Origin: Comamonadaceae bacterium | Lineage (GTDB): Bacteria > Pseudomonadota > Gammaproteobacteria > Burkholderiales > Burkholderiaceae_C | Direction of reading: 5' to 3' | DNA length: 64,000 bases | NCBI GenBank assembly: GCA_947450895.1 | Contig: CANFWT010000002.1 | Span: 1 to 64,000 of the forward strand | Shown here: in pieces, positions 1 to 9,432 of the stretch | How the letters are laid out: every line of letters starts with the position of its first letter | Position numbering within the stretch: the stretch's first letter is position 1 | Program-made: the position numbers and the translations under genes | Notes under the pieces: generated by a model | What the model saw: the letters and a program-made list of their open reading frames with translations, nothing else | Databases searched by the model: none | Told to the model about the DNA's origin: nothing

Positions 1-1
1 C

Positions 2-1081
2 GAAGTGGCGCTGGACTGCGCGCAAGAGGCAGCCGGCCAGCTGCGCTACGAGATTGAGGCTGCATTCAGCCAGGGCCTGCCCAACACGCCCATGGCGGAC
101 TCCACGGTGCGGGTGATTTCGGGCAACTTCATTACCGCGCGGCCTGTTGGCATTGTGGACGGGGTGGATTTTCAGCACTCGGGCGTGGTGCGCAAGGTGG
201 ACACGGCGGGCATCAGCAAGGTGCTGGACATGGGTGCCCTGCTGCTGCTCTCGCCCTTTGGTTTTTCGCCCACAGGCGAGGCCTTTAACCTGACCATGGA
301 AGAGGTAGCCACCTCGGTAGCCACCGCCTTGCAGGCCGACAAGCTGATTTTCTTGACCGAAATACCCGGCCTGCGCATGCGCCCGACCGAGCCTGCGGGC
401 GAAGACAATCCGATCGATACCGAGCTGCCCCTGGCCGCCGCCGAAAAACTGTTGGCCGAATTGCCCCCGGCCACCCAGGCCACCGATGTGGGCTTTTATT
501 TGCAGCACTGTGTGAAAGCCTGCAAGTCGGGCGTCGAGCGCAGCCACATCATTCCCTATGCGGTGGACGGCGCGATTTTGTTGGAGGTGTATGTGCACGA
601 CGGCATAGGCACCATGATCGTGGACGAAAAATTGGAAGAACTGCGCGAAGCCACCGAGGACGACGTGGGCGGCATCCTTAAGCTCATCGAGCCTTTCGAG
701 CAAGACGGCACCCTGGTCAAGCGCAGCCGCACCGAGATTGAGCGCGATGCGGGCTACTACACGGTGATCGAGCACGACGGCGTGATCTTTGCCTGCGCGG
801 CGCTCTACGCCTACCCCGAGGCCAAAACGGCCGAAATGGCGGCGCTGACCGTGTCGCCCGAAGTGCAAGGCCAGGGCGACGGTGAACGGGTCCTCAAACG
901 TATTGAGCAGCGCGCCAAGGCGGCCGGGCTGGACAGTATTTTTGTGCTGACCACGCGTACCACGCACTGGTTTTTGAAGCGCGGCTTTGTACTGGTAGAC
1001 CCCGACTGGTTACCCGAGGCCCGCAAGCGCAAATACAACTGGGATCGTAAAAGCCAGGTATTGGTGAAACGGCTTTCTTAG
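2..1081 (+). CDS. argA: Amino-acid N-acetyltransferase (N-acetylglutamate synthase), 5' truncated by window edge
   Basis: Catalyses the first step of arginine synthesis, acetylating glutamate with acetyl-CoA in the cytoplasm. About 360 residues are visible. They comprise the later part of an amino-acid-kinase-like domain, where arginine usually binds as feedback inhibitor, then a C-terminal GNAT domain whose acetyl-CoA loop TVSPEVQGQGDG lies near visible residue 281. The family is about 440-450 residues, so roughly 80-90 N-terminal residues lie upstream of the window. The reading frame is open from base 2; the GTG at base 5 is internal, not a start. The gene ends in TAG at 1079-1081, and no strong terminator follows. 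Confidence 0.9.
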   Translation, partial: EVALDCAQEAAGQLRYEIEAAFSQGLPNTPMADSTVRVISGNFITARPVGIVDGVDFQHSGVVRKVDTAGISKVLDMGALLLLSPFGFSPTGEAFNLTMEEVATSVATALQADKLIFLTEIPGLRMRPTEPAGEDNPIDTELPLAAAEKLLAELPPATQATDVGFYLQHCVKACKSGVERSHIIPYAVDGAILLEVYVHDGIGTMIVDEKLEELREATEDDVGGILKLIEPFEQDGTLVKRSRTEIERDAGYYTVIEHDGVIFACAALYAYPEAKTAEMAALTVSPEVQGQGDGERVLKRIEQRAKAAGLDSIFVLTTRTTHWFLKRGFVLVDPDWLPEARKRKYNWDRKSQVLVKRLS

Positions 1082-1235
1082 AAACCGGGTTCGAACGCAA
1101 GGCGTGACACCCATCGCCAGAGCGCCATTGCATGCGTAAAATCAATCACCGGGCCCAAGCAATTGGCACCCGGTATTTTTTTACCGGCTCCAATCCAAGT
1201 GCCCCCTTCTGAATCAACGCTTGGGAGCCTGCGAC

Positions 1236-2213
1236 ATGGAAATTTTTGACTACGACAATATTCTTTTGCTACCGCGCCAGTGCCGCGTAGAAAGTCGCTC
1301 AGAGTGCGATACCAGCGTCGAGCTCGGCGCAAGGCGCTTTCGTCTGCCGGTGGTGCCGGCCAATATGAAAACCGTGGTGGACGAACCCATTTGCGCTTGG
1401 CTGGCACAACACGGCTACTTTTACGTGATGCACCGGTTTGACCTCGACAACGTGCGTTTCGCCCAAGACATGGTGGCCAAGGGGCTGTACGTTTCCATCT
1501 CGTTGGGTGTGAAAAAGCCCGACTACGACACGGTGGACCAGTTTGTGGCGCTGGGTCTTTCGCCCGACTACATCACCATCGACATCGCGCACGGCCACGC
1601 CGAGAGCGTCAAGAAAATGATCGGCTACCTGAAAGAAAAGTTGCCTGCCAGCTTTGTCATCGCCGGCAACGTTGGCACGCCCGAGGCCGTGATTGACCTG
1701 GAAAACTGGGGCGCAGACGCCACCAAAGTCGGTATTGGTCCGGGCAAGGTATGTATCACTAAACTCAAGACGGGCTTTGGAACGGGCGGATGGCAGCTCA
1801 GCGCGCTCAAGTGGTGCGCGCGTGTGGCCACCAAGCCCATCATCGCCGACGGAGGTATCCGCGACCATGGCGACATTGCCAAAAGCGTGCGTTTTGGCGC
1901 GTCCATGGTAATGATCGGCTCGCTGTTTGCAGGCCATGAAGAGTCGCCCGGTCAAACCGTAGAAGTGGACGGCAAGCTCTACAAAGAATATTACGGATCG
2001 GCCAGCGACTTCAACAAGGGCGAATACAAGCACGTGGAGGGCAAGCGCATCCTCGAAGTCATCAAGGGCAAACTAGCCGATACGCTGACCGAGATGGAGC
2101 AGGACGTGCAAAGCTCGATCAGCTACTCCGGTGGCAAAAAGCTGATGGATATTCGCAAGGTCAACTACGTCACCCTGGGCGGCACCAACGCGGCCGAGCA
2201 TTTGCTGATGTAG
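1236..2213 (+). CDS. guaC: GMP reductase
   Basis: NADPH-dependent reductive deamination of GMP to IMP, part of purine salvage. The 325-residue protein is a TIM-barrel enzyme of the IMPDH/GMPR family without CBS domains. It carries the catalytic-loop motif [11 protein letters not shown], with the nucleophilic cysteine near residue 173, and the phosphate-binding stretch [14 protein letters not shown]. The N-terminus starts [15 protein letters not shown]. The ATG at 1236 is chosen because GGGAG at 1223-1227 sits 8 bases upstream; an in-frame TTG at 1221 would overlap that ribosome-binding site. The gene stands alone and ends at a strong hairpin terminator. Confidence 0.95.
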   Translation: MEIFDYDNILLLPRQCRVESRSECDTSVELGARRFRLPVVPANMKTVVDEPICAWLAQHGYFYVMHRFDLDNVRFAQDMVAKGLYVSISLGVKKPDYDTVDQFVALGLSPDYITIDIAHGHAESVKKMIGYLKEKLPASFVIAGNVGTPEAVIDLENWGADATKVGIGPGKVCITKLKTGFGTGGWQLSALKWCARVATKPIIADGGIRDHGDIAKSVRFGASMVMIGSLFAGHEESPGQTVEVDGKLYKEYYGSASDFNKGEYKHVEGKRILEVIKGKLADTLTEMEQDVQSSISYSGGKKLMDIRKVNYVTLGGTNAAEHLLM

Positions 2214-2276
2214 TTCCTGGGGCGCTGCCAGGTTCGCATTCACCACGCGAAGGTGGCACACAAAGCCTAAAAAAAG

Positions 2277-2307
2277 ACGGCCTGTTCCTTCGGGAACAGG
2301 CCGTTTT
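2277..2307. terminator. Bidirectional rho-independent terminator between guaC and the helicase gene
   Basis: A perfect 12-bp stem (2277-2288 with 2293-2304) is closed by a UUCG tetraloop. T residues follow on the plus strand and A residues precede it (2271-2275), so it can terminate guaC as well as the convergent helicase transcript. Confidence 0.9.
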
Positions 2308-2370
2308 CACTTGGAGCGTCGCCCTGCCCTAAGGCAGGTAAATCATCGCAAGGGAGTGGCTAGCGCAGCA

Positions 2371-4260
2371 TCAGTCTGCGTTGCGCGTGGGGCGCTTTTT
2401 AGCGTCACGCGGCACAAAGACTTTGCCGCCGTTGCCTGGTTTGGCAAAGCCAGTGGGCTTGCCGAACGCAGGTTTGCGTGCTGCGAAGTCTCCGCGCGGT
2501 GCGGCGAAATCACCACGTGGCGCAAAGTCAGCGCGGGGCGCGGCATGGGGACGCGGAACCGAGAAGTCAGCGCGGGGAGCGAAATCATTGCGCGGGCCAC
2601 GGGGTGCGCCTTGGCCGGCAAAGCGGTCGTTGAATCCGCCCTTGCGCTCGTAGCTAAAGCCTTCACGCGCTGCGCCGCTGTAATCTCGGCTTCCGCCTTC
2701 GGGCTTGTCCGCAAAGCCGCCGCGATTGCCACCGTTAAAGCCGCCTTCACGCGGGCCACCAAAGCTGCGCCCCTGGGGACGGCTGTCGCGGTTGCCGCCA
2801 CCTGGACGACCACCAAAACCGCTGTTGGGGCGCGACTCAGGCATGCGCTGCTGCGGCTCCAGACCTGGCACCACTTCGGCCTTGATGGGCTGACGGGTGT
2901 ACGCCTCAATGTCGAAAATCTTGCGGCGATCGCGCATTTCGGCAAACGTAATGGCCAAGCCATCACGCCCGGCGCGGCCCGTGCGGCCAATGCGGTGGGT
3001 GTAGTCCTCGGCCTTCATGGGCAAACCAAAATTGAACACGTGGGTAATGGTGGGCACATCAATGCCGCGAGCGGCCACGTCGGTCGCCACCAGAATTTGC
3101 ACATGTCCTTGGCGCAACGCCATCAATCGGCGGTTGCGCAGGCCCTGGCTCAGCGCGCCGTGCAAGGCCACGGCGTCAAAACCGTCTTGTTGCAGGTCGT
3201 TGGCCAAGCCGTCGCACTCGATTTGCGTGCTGGCAAACACGATGGCCTGGTTGATGGTGGTGTCGCGCAACCAATGGTCGAGCAGCTTGCGTTTGTGCTG
3301 GGCGTTGTCGGCCCAGAACAGCACTTGCTTGATATTGGCGTGCTTCTCTTGCGGGCTGTCGATGGTGATGCGCTGCGGTTCGCGCATGACGCGCGCGGCC
3401 AACTGCTGAATGCGAGGTGCAAAGGTCGCACTGAACATCATGGTTTGCTTGCGTTCAATCGTGAGTTGGTTGATTTCGGCCAAGTCGTCAGAGAAGCCGA
3501 GGTCGAGCATACGGTCGGCTTCGTCCACCACCAGAAATTGCACCTGATCGAGCTTGATTTGCATGGAGCGTTGCAGGTCGAGCAAACGGCCGGGTGTCGC
3601 CACCACCAAGTTGGCGTTTTGCAGCTTGGCAATTTGCAACTGGTAGGGCATACCACCCACGATATTGGCCACGCGCAAGCCACGGCAGTGCTGCACCAGG
3701 TCAATGGCGTCGTGCGCCACCTGCTGTGCCAGTTCGCGGGTTGGGCACACAATCAGCGCGCCGGGAGTGGGCGCTTTGAAGTTGCGTGGGTTGGTGGGAT
3801 CTTTGCGCTTGGCGCGCTTGGGTGCAGCTTCGCCCTTGGCTGCCGCGTCCGCGACCGCTTGTTCGTATTCAAGTCGCTCGGCCTCTTCGGCGTCGGCAGC
3901 TTGCTTGAGCAAGGTGTGCAGCACCGGCAACAAAAATGCTGCCGTCTTGCCGCTTCCAGTCTGGCTGGAAACCATCAGGTCGATAAAGCTGGCCGCCTTG
4001 GCGGAGGATGCCGCCGACGGCAATGCCAGGGGAATTACCTTGGATTGGACGGCAGTGGGTTGGGTGTAGCCTAGGTCTTTGCAGGCCTGTACCAACTCGG
4101 GGGCCAGAGCGAGTTCAACAAAACCGTTGGGCGCTTCGGGTTCTTGCACCACGTCAGTGGCAATTTCAGCGTCGGCGCAAGGCATTTCGGCCTCAGCGGA
4201 CGAGATGGAAAGGTTTTCAACAGGCGCGAAATCGCCCGTTACTTCAAAAGTATCAGTCAT
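2371..4260 (-). CDS. DEAD-box ATP-dependent RNA helicase (RhlE-like) with RG-rich tail
   Basis: Unwinds RNA duplexes; relatives act in ribosome assembly, cold adaptation and RNA decay. In order the protein shows a Q motif (TAVQS), Walker A SQTGSGKTAAF near residue 100, a charged insert, PTRELAQQ, VDEADRMLDLGF, SATF, and the C-terminal helicase motif HRIGRTGRAGRDG. It ends in a tail of about 170 residues rich in Arg, Gly, Phe and Asp (RGG-like), typical of RNA-binding extensions. The start at the ATG ending 4260 (MTDTFEVTGDF) is preferred over an upstream in-frame TTG at 4308. It lies downstream of orn on the same strand after a 252-base gap holding a CATAAT -10-like element (4462-4467) and two small hairpins, so a separate promoter is plausible. 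Confidence 0.92.
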   Translation of the reverse strand: MTDTFEVTGDFAPVENLSISSAEAEMPCADAEIATDVVQEPEAPNGFVELALAPELVQACKDLGYTQPTAVQSKVIPLALPSAASSAKAASFIDLMVSSQTGSGKTAAFLLPVLHTLLKQAADAEEAERLEYEQAVADAAAKGEAAPKRAKRKDPTNPRNFKAPTPGALIVCPTRELAQQVAHDAIDLVQHCRGLRVANIVGGMPYQLQIAKLQNANLVVATPGRLLDLQRSMQIKLDQVQFLVVDEADRMLDLGFSDDLAEINQLTIERKQTMMFSATFAPRIQQLAARVMREPQRITIDSPQEKHANIKQVLFWADNAQHKRKLLDHWLRDTTINQAIVFASTQIECDGLANDLQQDGFDAVALHGALSQGLRNRRLMALRQGHVQILVATDVAARGIDVPTITHVFNFGLPMKAEDYTHRIGRTGRAGRDGLAITFAEMRDRRKIFDIEAYTRQPIKAEVVPGLEPQQRMPESRPNSGFGGRPGGGNRDSRPQGRSFGGPREGGFNGGNRGGFADKPEGGSRDYSGAAREGFSYERKGGFNDRFAGQGAPRGPRNDFAPRADFSVPRPHAAPRADFAPRGDFAAPRGDFAARKPAFGKPTGFAKPGNGGKVFVPRDAKKRPTRNAD

Positions 4261-4512
4261 GAATTTACTCACACGCGAACGCCACCCGGCAGGTGGGCGT
4301 TCCGTCAATGGTTAAAAAACATCAACCATCAAACGGAACCTGCTCTGACTCTGAAAAGAGTTCAATCAGCGCTGGGGGCCCATGTCGTGGGGCCCGGTGA
4401 ATGAAGGGAGATGTACAAAATCGCTGCTGTTGCCAACAACATTAATTCAGCGAAGCCGCCGATTATGGCACGGATACGGGTTTCTACCTAACGGCCTGGG
4501 CGCGGCCCAAAT

Positions 4513-5082
4513 TCAGGCGAGTTTAAGGAAGTGGGTGCGGTAGTGCTCCAACTCATCAATCGATTCGTGCACGTCAGCCAGCGCAGTGTGTCGCTGCCGC
4601 TTCTTGAAACTGGCGTACACCTCAGGGCGCCAACGTCGGCTCAACTCTTTAAGGGTGCTGACATCCAGATTGCGGTAGTGGAAAAAAGCCTCTAACTGCG
4701 GCATGTACTCCACCAAAAACCGCCGGTCTTGGCCAATGGTATTGCCGCACATGGGCGAAGCGCCGGCAGGCACGAACTGGCTTAAGAAGGCCAGCAGTTG
4801 CGTTTGCGCGTCCTGTTCGCTCGTGCTTGACGCCTTGACCTTGTCTATCAGACCGCTCTTACCGTGCGTGCTTTTGTTCCACGCGTCCATCTTGTCCAAT
4901 TGAGCGTCCGGCTGGTAGATCACAAACACCGGGCCCTCTGTTCGGCATTCGAGTTGAGGCCCAGTCACCACGACGGCGATTTCGATGATGCGGTCTACCA
5001 CCGGATTGAGGCCGGTCATTTCGCAATCGAGCCAGACGAGGTTTTTATCGGACTTGGGTAAGGTCGGGTTGTTTGCAGGCAT
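4513..5082 (-). CDS. orn: Oligoribonuclease
   Basis: A 3'-to-5' exonuclease that finishes RNA decay by degrading 2-5-nt oligoribonucleotides and pGpG. It belongs to the DEDDh family. The N-terminal motif [14 protein letters not shown] carries the first D and E, and [10 protein letters not shown] follows. The later block [16 protein letters not shown] carries the third acidic residue, and [14 protein letters not shown] has the terminal H and D. Starting at the ATG ending 5082 gives 189 residues, close to the usual 180-190. An in-frame GTG at 5115 would overlap the divergent protease gene and is less likely. Only 35 bases separate it from that gene, so promoter elements are shared. Confidence 0.95.
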   Translation of the reverse strand: MPANNPTLPKSDKNLVWLDCEMTGLNPVVDRIIEIAVVVTGPQLECRTEGPVFVIYQPDAQLDKMDAWNKSTHGKSGLIDKVKASSTSEQDAQTQLLAFLSQFVPAGASPMCGNTIGQDRRFLVEYMPQLEAFFHYRNLDVSTLKELSRRWRPEVYASFKKRQRHTALADVHESIDELEHYRTHFLKLA

Positions 5083-5117
5083 AGGCTTGATTGTCGTCGA
5101 TGGCCTAAACTCCACCC

Positions 5118-6404
5118 ATGCTAGAACCGACTGCCAACCCGTCCAATCTGTTAACCCTTGCTTTTGCCATCGCTGTGGTGTGTAGCCTCGCCCTGAAATT
5201 TTGGCTGGCTACCCGCCAAATTCGCCATGTAGTGGAGCACCGCGGCGCCGTGCCCGCCATGTTTGCCGACCGCATCAGCTTACAAGCACACCAAAAGGCG
5301 GCGGACTATACCGTCGCCAAAGTCCGCTTCGGCATGCTGGAGCTGGCATGGGGAGTAGCTGTTACCCTGGGCTGGACATTATTGGGTGGGCTGGGCGCTC
5401 TGAACGACGGCGTCACGCAACATTGGGGCCAGAGCCTCGCCGCGCAAGTTGCGCTCATCGGCGCTTTCACACTGGTGAATGCCTTGATCGACATTCCCTT
5501 TGGGCTGTATGGTACTTTCGTGATCGAGCAGGCCTTTGGCTTCAACAAAACGACTTTCAAGCTCTGGTTGCAAGACCTTGGCAAATCTGTGCTCCTAGGC
5601 CTGGCAATTGGCGGCCCATTGCTGTTGCTTGTGCTTTGGCTCATGGGAGCGGCAGGTCCGTCTTGGTGGATTTGGACCTGGGCTGTCTGGATGGGCTTTA
5701 ACGTGCTGGCCATGCTCATCTACCCGACCTGGATCGCACCATGGTTCAACAAATTCCAGCCTTTGAACGACGCCCAATTGACTACACGGGTACATACTTT
5801 GATGCAGCGATGCGGTTTTCGCGCGCAGGGCTTTTACGTGATGGACGGCAGCAAACGCAGCGCCCATGCCAACGCCTATTTCACAGGCTTTGGAGCCGCC
5901 AAACGCGTGGTTTTTTATGACACTTTATTGGCCCGCCTGAACGCGGATGAAGTGGACGCCGTGTTGGCACACGAATTAGGCCACTTCGCGCACCGCCATA
6001 TCCTCCAGCGCGTAGCCTCCCTATTTGCTCTCAGCCTAGTGGGCTTGGCGCTGCTGGGTTGGTTGAGCACGCGGGCCTGGTTTTATACAGGTCTGGGACT
6101 TGTGCCCAATGCGCTGGGTGCCAATGACGCGCTGGCCTTGCTCTTGTTTATGCTGGCATTGCCGGCGTTTACCACCTTCATAGGACCGGTTTTTTCTTGG
6201 ACCTCTCGGCGCCACGAGTTTGAGGCGGACGCGTACGCCGCGCAAAAATCAAGCGGAACCCACCTCGCCTCGGCATTGCTCAAACTTTACGAAGACAACG
6301 CGTCCACCCTCACACCAGACCCGTGGTACGTGCGCTTTTATTACTCCCACCCGCCGGCCCTTCAGCGACTCCAACGCATGGTCGGCACATTGAGCGCGGC
6401 GTGA
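5118..6404 (+). CDS. M48 family integral-membrane metalloprotease (Ste24-like)
   Basis: Predicted zinc metallopeptidase in the inner membrane, related to yeast Ste24 and distantly to HtpX. The 428-residue protein has hydrophobic segments at about 10-30, 72-95, 108-128, 158-178, 185-203, 298-315 and 335-360. The zinc motif HELGH is at 285-289, and a downstream HEFEAD supplies the third ligand glutamate. Family members degrade or process membrane proteins; the substrate here is unknown. Its stop codon overlaps the next start (TGATG), and the pterin dehydratase and rsgA follow in tight coupling. Confidence 0.88.
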   Translation: MLEPTANPSNLLTLAFAIAVVCSLALKFWLATRQIRHVVEHRGAVPAMFADRISLQAHQKAADYTVAKVRFGMLELAWGVAVTLGWTLLGGLGALNDGVTQHWGQSLAAQVALIGAFTLVNALIDIPFGLYGTFVIEQAFGFNKTTFKLWLQDLGKSVLLGLAIGGPLLLLVLWLMGAAGPSWWIWTWAVWMGFNVLAMLIYPTWIAPWFNKFQPLNDAQLTTRVHTLMQRCGFRAQGFYVMDGSKRSAHANAYFTGFGAAKRVVFYDTLLARLNADEVDAVLAHELGHFAHRHILQRVASLFALSLVGLALLGWLSTRAWFYTGLGLVPNALGANDALALLLFMLALPAFTTFIGPVFSWTSRRHEFEADAYAAQKSSGTHLASALLKLYEDNASTLTPDPWYVRFYYSHPPALQRLQRMVGTLSAA

Positions 6405-6760
6405 TGGTGGCCCCAGCGAACCCTTTGCGCGCAGTACGTCATGCCCTTACGGGGCCCCAAATCGTGGCGAAACTGGCGCAATTGCAGGGCTGGCGCCTGT
6501 CCGGTGATGGCACAGACTTGGCGATTGAGAAGACTTACGCTTTCAAGGGCTACCTGCAAACTATCGCTTTCGTCAACGCGGTGGCGTTTTTGGCCGAGCA
6601 ATGCGACCACCACCCCGATCTGCAGGTGGGTTACAAAACTTGCACCCTGCGCTGGCGCACCCATGACGTGAAAGGCCTCTCGCTCAGCGACTTCGAATGC
6701 GCAGCCAAAGTGGACACGCTCATGGACAACGCCAGCGCGGCAGGGCCTACCATTGGCTGA
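6404..6760 (+). CDS. 4a-hydroxytetrahydrobiopterin dehydratase (pterin-4a-carbinolamine dehydratase)
   Basis: Dehydrates 4a-hydroxytetrahydrobiopterin, recycling the pterin cofactor of aromatic amino-acid hydroxylases. The protein is about 118 residues, usual for the family. It has the signature CDHHPDLQVGY (two adjacent histidines, then Pro and Tyr) around residues 63-73 and an N-terminal LTGPQIVAKLAQLQGW segment. The ATG at 6404 overlaps the protease stop by one base, and the 3' end overlaps rsgA by 8 bases, so the three genes are probably translated as a unit. No phenylalanine hydroxylase gene is nearby, so the physiological partner is not shown. Confidence 0.9.
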   Translation: MVAPANPLRAVRHALTGPQIVAKLAQLQGWRLSGDGTDLAIEKTYAFKGYLQTIAFVNAVAFLAEQCDHHPDLQVGYKTCTLRWRTHDVKGLSLSDFECAAKVDTLMDNASAAGPTIG

Positions 6761-7685
6761 AGACAAGAACCTGCAACAAGGTTTGGTCATCGCCGGCCAC
6801 GGCCGCCATGTCTGGGTTGAAACGCCCGACGGCCGCAAAGTCATTTGCCATCCGCGCGGCAAGAAAAGCCAAACCGTCGTGGGCGACCGCGTGCTTTGGC
6901 AAATTACCCAAGACGAGGGCACGATTGAGAAAGTGCTGCCGCGCAAGAACTTGCTGTACCGCCAAGACGAAATCCGGACCAAATCTTTTGCAGCCAATCT
7001 CGATCAGGTCATCATCTTGCTGGGCGCTGAGCCAGAATTTTCAGAGAGCCAGCTCGCACGCGCCCTGATTGCCGCAGAAGCCGAAAAAATTCAGCCTATC
7101 ATCGTGCTCAACAAACGCGATCTGACACCCTTGTTTGACCGCGCCTGGCAGCGCTTGCAACCCTACCGCGCCATGGGCTATACGGTGTTAGCGACCGCAT
7201 TCAAGCCCCAGGGGATAGATGCACTGCTCCATGACAACCAGACTTTGCTCATGGCGCTGCAGGGAAAGACCAGCCTCATTTTGGGTCCCTCCGGCGCCGG
7301 AAAAAGCACGCTTATCAACCGCTGGGTGCCACATGCGCAGGTGCTGACCCAAGAGATCTCCACCGCCCTCAACTCCGGCAAACACACAACGACCAGCACC
7401 ACGCTTTACTGGATGGACGAGGCCAAAACGACAGCGTTGATTGACTCGCCAGGATTTCAGGAGTTCGGGCTGCACCATATCGCACCCATGCAACTCGCTC
7501 AGCTTATGCCCGACATCGCGGCGCAAGCCGGCGACTGCAAGTTTTACAACTGCAGCCATCTTCATGAACCAGGATGTGGCGTTCTCACTGCGGTACAAGA
7601 CAACAATACGGGTATCGAAATGAGCCCGACACGCTACAAAATTTACAGCGACTTGTTTGCCGAACTGTCCCAAACGCGCTATTGA
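6753..7685 (+). CDS. rsgA: Ribosome small subunit-dependent GTPase A
   Basis: Circularly permuted GTPase that checks late 30S subunit maturation. The 310-residue protein shows an N-terminal OB-fold, then the permuted G-motif order: G4 (VLNKRDL), G1 (LGPSGAGKST) and G3 (DSPGFQE). A C-terminal zinc-binding knuckle, CKFYNCSHLHEPGC, completes it. The start is a TTG at 6753 inside the end of the preceding gene, an 8-base overlap suggesting translational coupling. No better ATG exists near the expected N-terminus. The gene converges on the CobD-like gene with 7 bases between the stops. Confidence 0.95.
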   Translation: MAEDKNLQQGLVIAGHGRHVWVETPDGRKVICHPRGKKSQTVVGDRVLWQITQDEGTIEKVLPRKNLLYRQDEIRTKSFAANLDQVIILLGAEPEFSESQLARALIAAEAEKIQPIIVLNKRDLTPLFDRAWQRLQPYRAMGYTVLATAFKPQGIDALLHDNQTLLMALQGKTSLILGPSGAGKSTLINRWVPHAQVLTQEISTALNSGKHTTTSTTLYWMDEAKTTALIDSPGFQEFGLHHIAPMQLAQLMPDIAAQAGDCKFYNCSHLHEPGCGVLTAVQDNNTGIEMSPTRYKIYSDLFAELSQTRY

Positions 7686-7692
7686 TCAGCCG

Positions 7693-8613
7693 CTATCCCA
7701 GCAAGCGGGCCAACGACAACAAAGCCAAAATTACCATCCACATCACCACCGTGCGCCAGACCAAGCCAACAAGGGCGCGCAAATGCCCAGTTTGCGCTGC
7801 TGGGCCCGCACCTTGCAAGTCGTCCGGGGCCAATTGCACGTTCAGTGCGCCAGCGGTTGCAGCCAACAAGATGCCGTCGTTGTCACCAGGCCTTGACAGC
7901 TCGTATTTGCGCCAGCGTTCAATCGCCTCCTCAAAACTGCCAACAAAAGCAAACCCCAAGGCGGTGATGCGCGCGGGAATCCAATCGATTAAGCCCCATG
8001 CCCGCAAAGCGGCGTCTTTCAAGCTGCGGCTCATCAGAGGACTGGTTGCTCTGACTGGCCGCGCAACGACAAGCGAAAAATATTCTGCGAGCCGATACAC
8101 AACGGCGCCGGCCGGTCCCATCCCGATGGCTGAAAACAAGGAGTACCACGCGAAAACTCCGAAAACCCTGCGATGCGCACTCATCACTGAATGTGCGAGT
8201 ACCTGGCGCACAATTTCACTGCGCGGTAAATCTGTTGCGTCAACGCGCATCCACTGCGCCAACAACTGGCGGGCAAGTTCTTCATCCCCCGACTCCAAGG
8301 CATCGCGAATACCGGTGAAGTGGTGACTGAATTGCCGAAAACCCAGCGTCCAATACAGCACAAGAATATTCCACGCCAACGCCGCCATCCAGCCCACCAA
8401 TAGCCACAGCGCCCAATGCACTGCAGCACTCAGTGCGGCGGGCACCAGCACCGCCGTCGCCCAGCCAAGCCATGCATGTGAATCTTCCCCGGTATCCAGC
8501 TGGCGTGTCGCCCACAGGATCCAGTCGCGCGACCGCCCATGCACCACATTGACGGGTTTAAGCGGTTGGGCTTGTTCAATCAATAAAGCGAAGAGGATTG
8601 ATATAAAGCTCAT
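7693..8613 (-). CDS. CobD/CbiB family membrane protein
   Basis: About 306 residues with several hydrophobic segments: the N-terminus, two segments around 55-100, one near 155-175 and one at the extreme C-terminus. Family features include the N-terminal LIEQAQPL and the block VVYRLAEYF. True CobD/CbiB attaches the aminopropanol arm in cobalamin synthesis, but no other cobalamin gene is near, and betaproteobacterial proteins of this type are often isolated, so that role is not claimed. The start is the ATG ending 8613; a GTG two codons upstream is possible. It is transcribed after the Nudix gene, across a short gap. Confidence 0.75.
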   Translation of the reverse strand: MSFISILFALLIEQAQPLKPVNVVHGRSRDWILWATRQLDTGEDSHAWLGWATAVLVPAALSAAVHWALWLLVGWMAALAWNILVLYWTLGFRQFSHHFTGIRDALESGDEELARQLLAQWMRVDATDLPRSEIVRQVLAHSVMSAHRRVFGVFAWYSLFSAIGMGPAGAVVYRLAEYFSLVVARPVRATSPLMSRSLKDAALRAWGLIDWIPARITALGFAFVGSFEEAIERWRKYELSRPGDNDGILLAATAGALNVQLAPDDLQGAGPAAQTGHLRALVGLVWRTVVMWMVILALLSLARLLG

Positions 8614-8658
8614 GAGCACACATCATAGCGAGCACGAACTGCGCGCAGCCGCACGAAT

Positions 8659-9333
8659 TTAAAGGGCAAGGAACTGGTACAAATTGCGCAACATCCCCGC
8701 GGTGGCACCCCAAATGAAGCGCTCCCGTCCGGTATCGTGATAAGGCATGGACAACCACTCGCGAATTCCGTTCGGTGTCGCCATCTGATGGCGGCGATGG
8801 TGGGCAGGGTTCATCAAAAAATCCAGCGGCACCTCAAATATCGCGTCAACCTCGAACGCATTGGCGGCGAGCACCAAATTGGGGCTGAGCAAGGCCACTA
8901 CCGGCGTGATCACAAAGCTGCTACCGGTGGTGTAGTGCGGCAAGGTGCCAATCACATTGACAAACTCGGCTCCCAGCCCCACTTCCTCCTGGGCTTCGCG
9001 CAATGCGGTTGCAACAGGACTCTCGTCGTCCACATCCGCCTTCCCCCCGGGAAATGCAACTTGGCCCGAATGGCTCGACAAATGCGCTGTTCTTTGGGTC
9101 AGCAGCACCGTCGGGCGCTCGCGCATCACGAGCCCAATCAGCACAGAGGCGGCAGTCAGGTTTCGATCCGAGAAGCGCGGCTCCTTGCGAAACTCCGGCA
9201 CCCAATCAAGAGGCTCGGCGAAGCGTCGCGTCAGCGCCTGGGGTGTCAGTCGATCCGCTGAAATCGGTGGCAGACCCGATGCGTCCAAGCGAAAGGGTAC
9301 GGCCCGCGGATCAAAACTTGCGGGAATCGTCAT
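8659..9333 (-). CDS. CoA pyrophosphatase (Nudix hydrolase)
   Basis: Predicted to hydrolyse CoA and CoA esters to 3',5'-ADP and phosphopantetheine. The 224-residue protein contains a full Nudix box, beginning GKADVDDESPVATALREA and continuing with QEEVGL (G-x5-E-x7-REA-QEEVGL). Before the box is the CoA-specific extension with TQRTAHLSSHSGQVAFPGG, which matches the NuCoA signature LLTxRSxxLxxHxGxxxFPGG apart from small changes. The ATG ending 9333 is preferred over the longer frame. It lies just downstream of the rplS terminator on the same strand. Confidence 0.9.
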   Translation of the reverse strand: MTIPASFDPRAVPFRLDASGLPPISADRLTPQALTRRFAEPLDWVPEFRKEPRFSDRNLTAASVLIGLVMRERPTVLLTQRTAHLSSHSGQVAFPGGKADVDDESPVATALREAQEEVGLGAEFVNVIGTLPHYTTGSSFVITPVVALLSPNLVLAANAFEVDAIFEVPLDFLMNPAHHRRHQMATPNGIREWLSMPYHDTGRERFIWGATAGMLRNLYQFLAL

Positions 9334-9376
9334 GACGCGCTGAGGGCACTTTTGATCACTGGAGACTGCCGGACAC

Positions 9377-9412
9377 AAAAAAACCGCCGCAGGTTGTGCC
9401 TGGGGCGGTTTT
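9377..9412 (-). terminator. Rho-independent terminator of the rpsP-rimM-trmD-rplS operon
   Basis: The stem pairs 9380-9388 with 9404-9412, with a second inner stem (CAGG/CCTG). Read on the minus strand it ends in seven U residues (A run 9377-9383). It sits 20 bases past the rplS stop codon. Confidence 0.88.
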
Positions 9413-9432
9413 CGGCATGGGCGTTAAGGAGA

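Noticed and set aside
1170-1187. Terminator after argA (CCGGTA-T6-TACCGG)
   Set aside because: The stem has T residues in the loop, not after the stem, so it would not act as a rho-independent terminator.
2311-4074. Long plus-strand open frame opposite the helicase gene
   Set aside because: It is antisense to a gene with full helicase motifs, has no family similarity, and its composition follows from the high third-position GC of the real gene.
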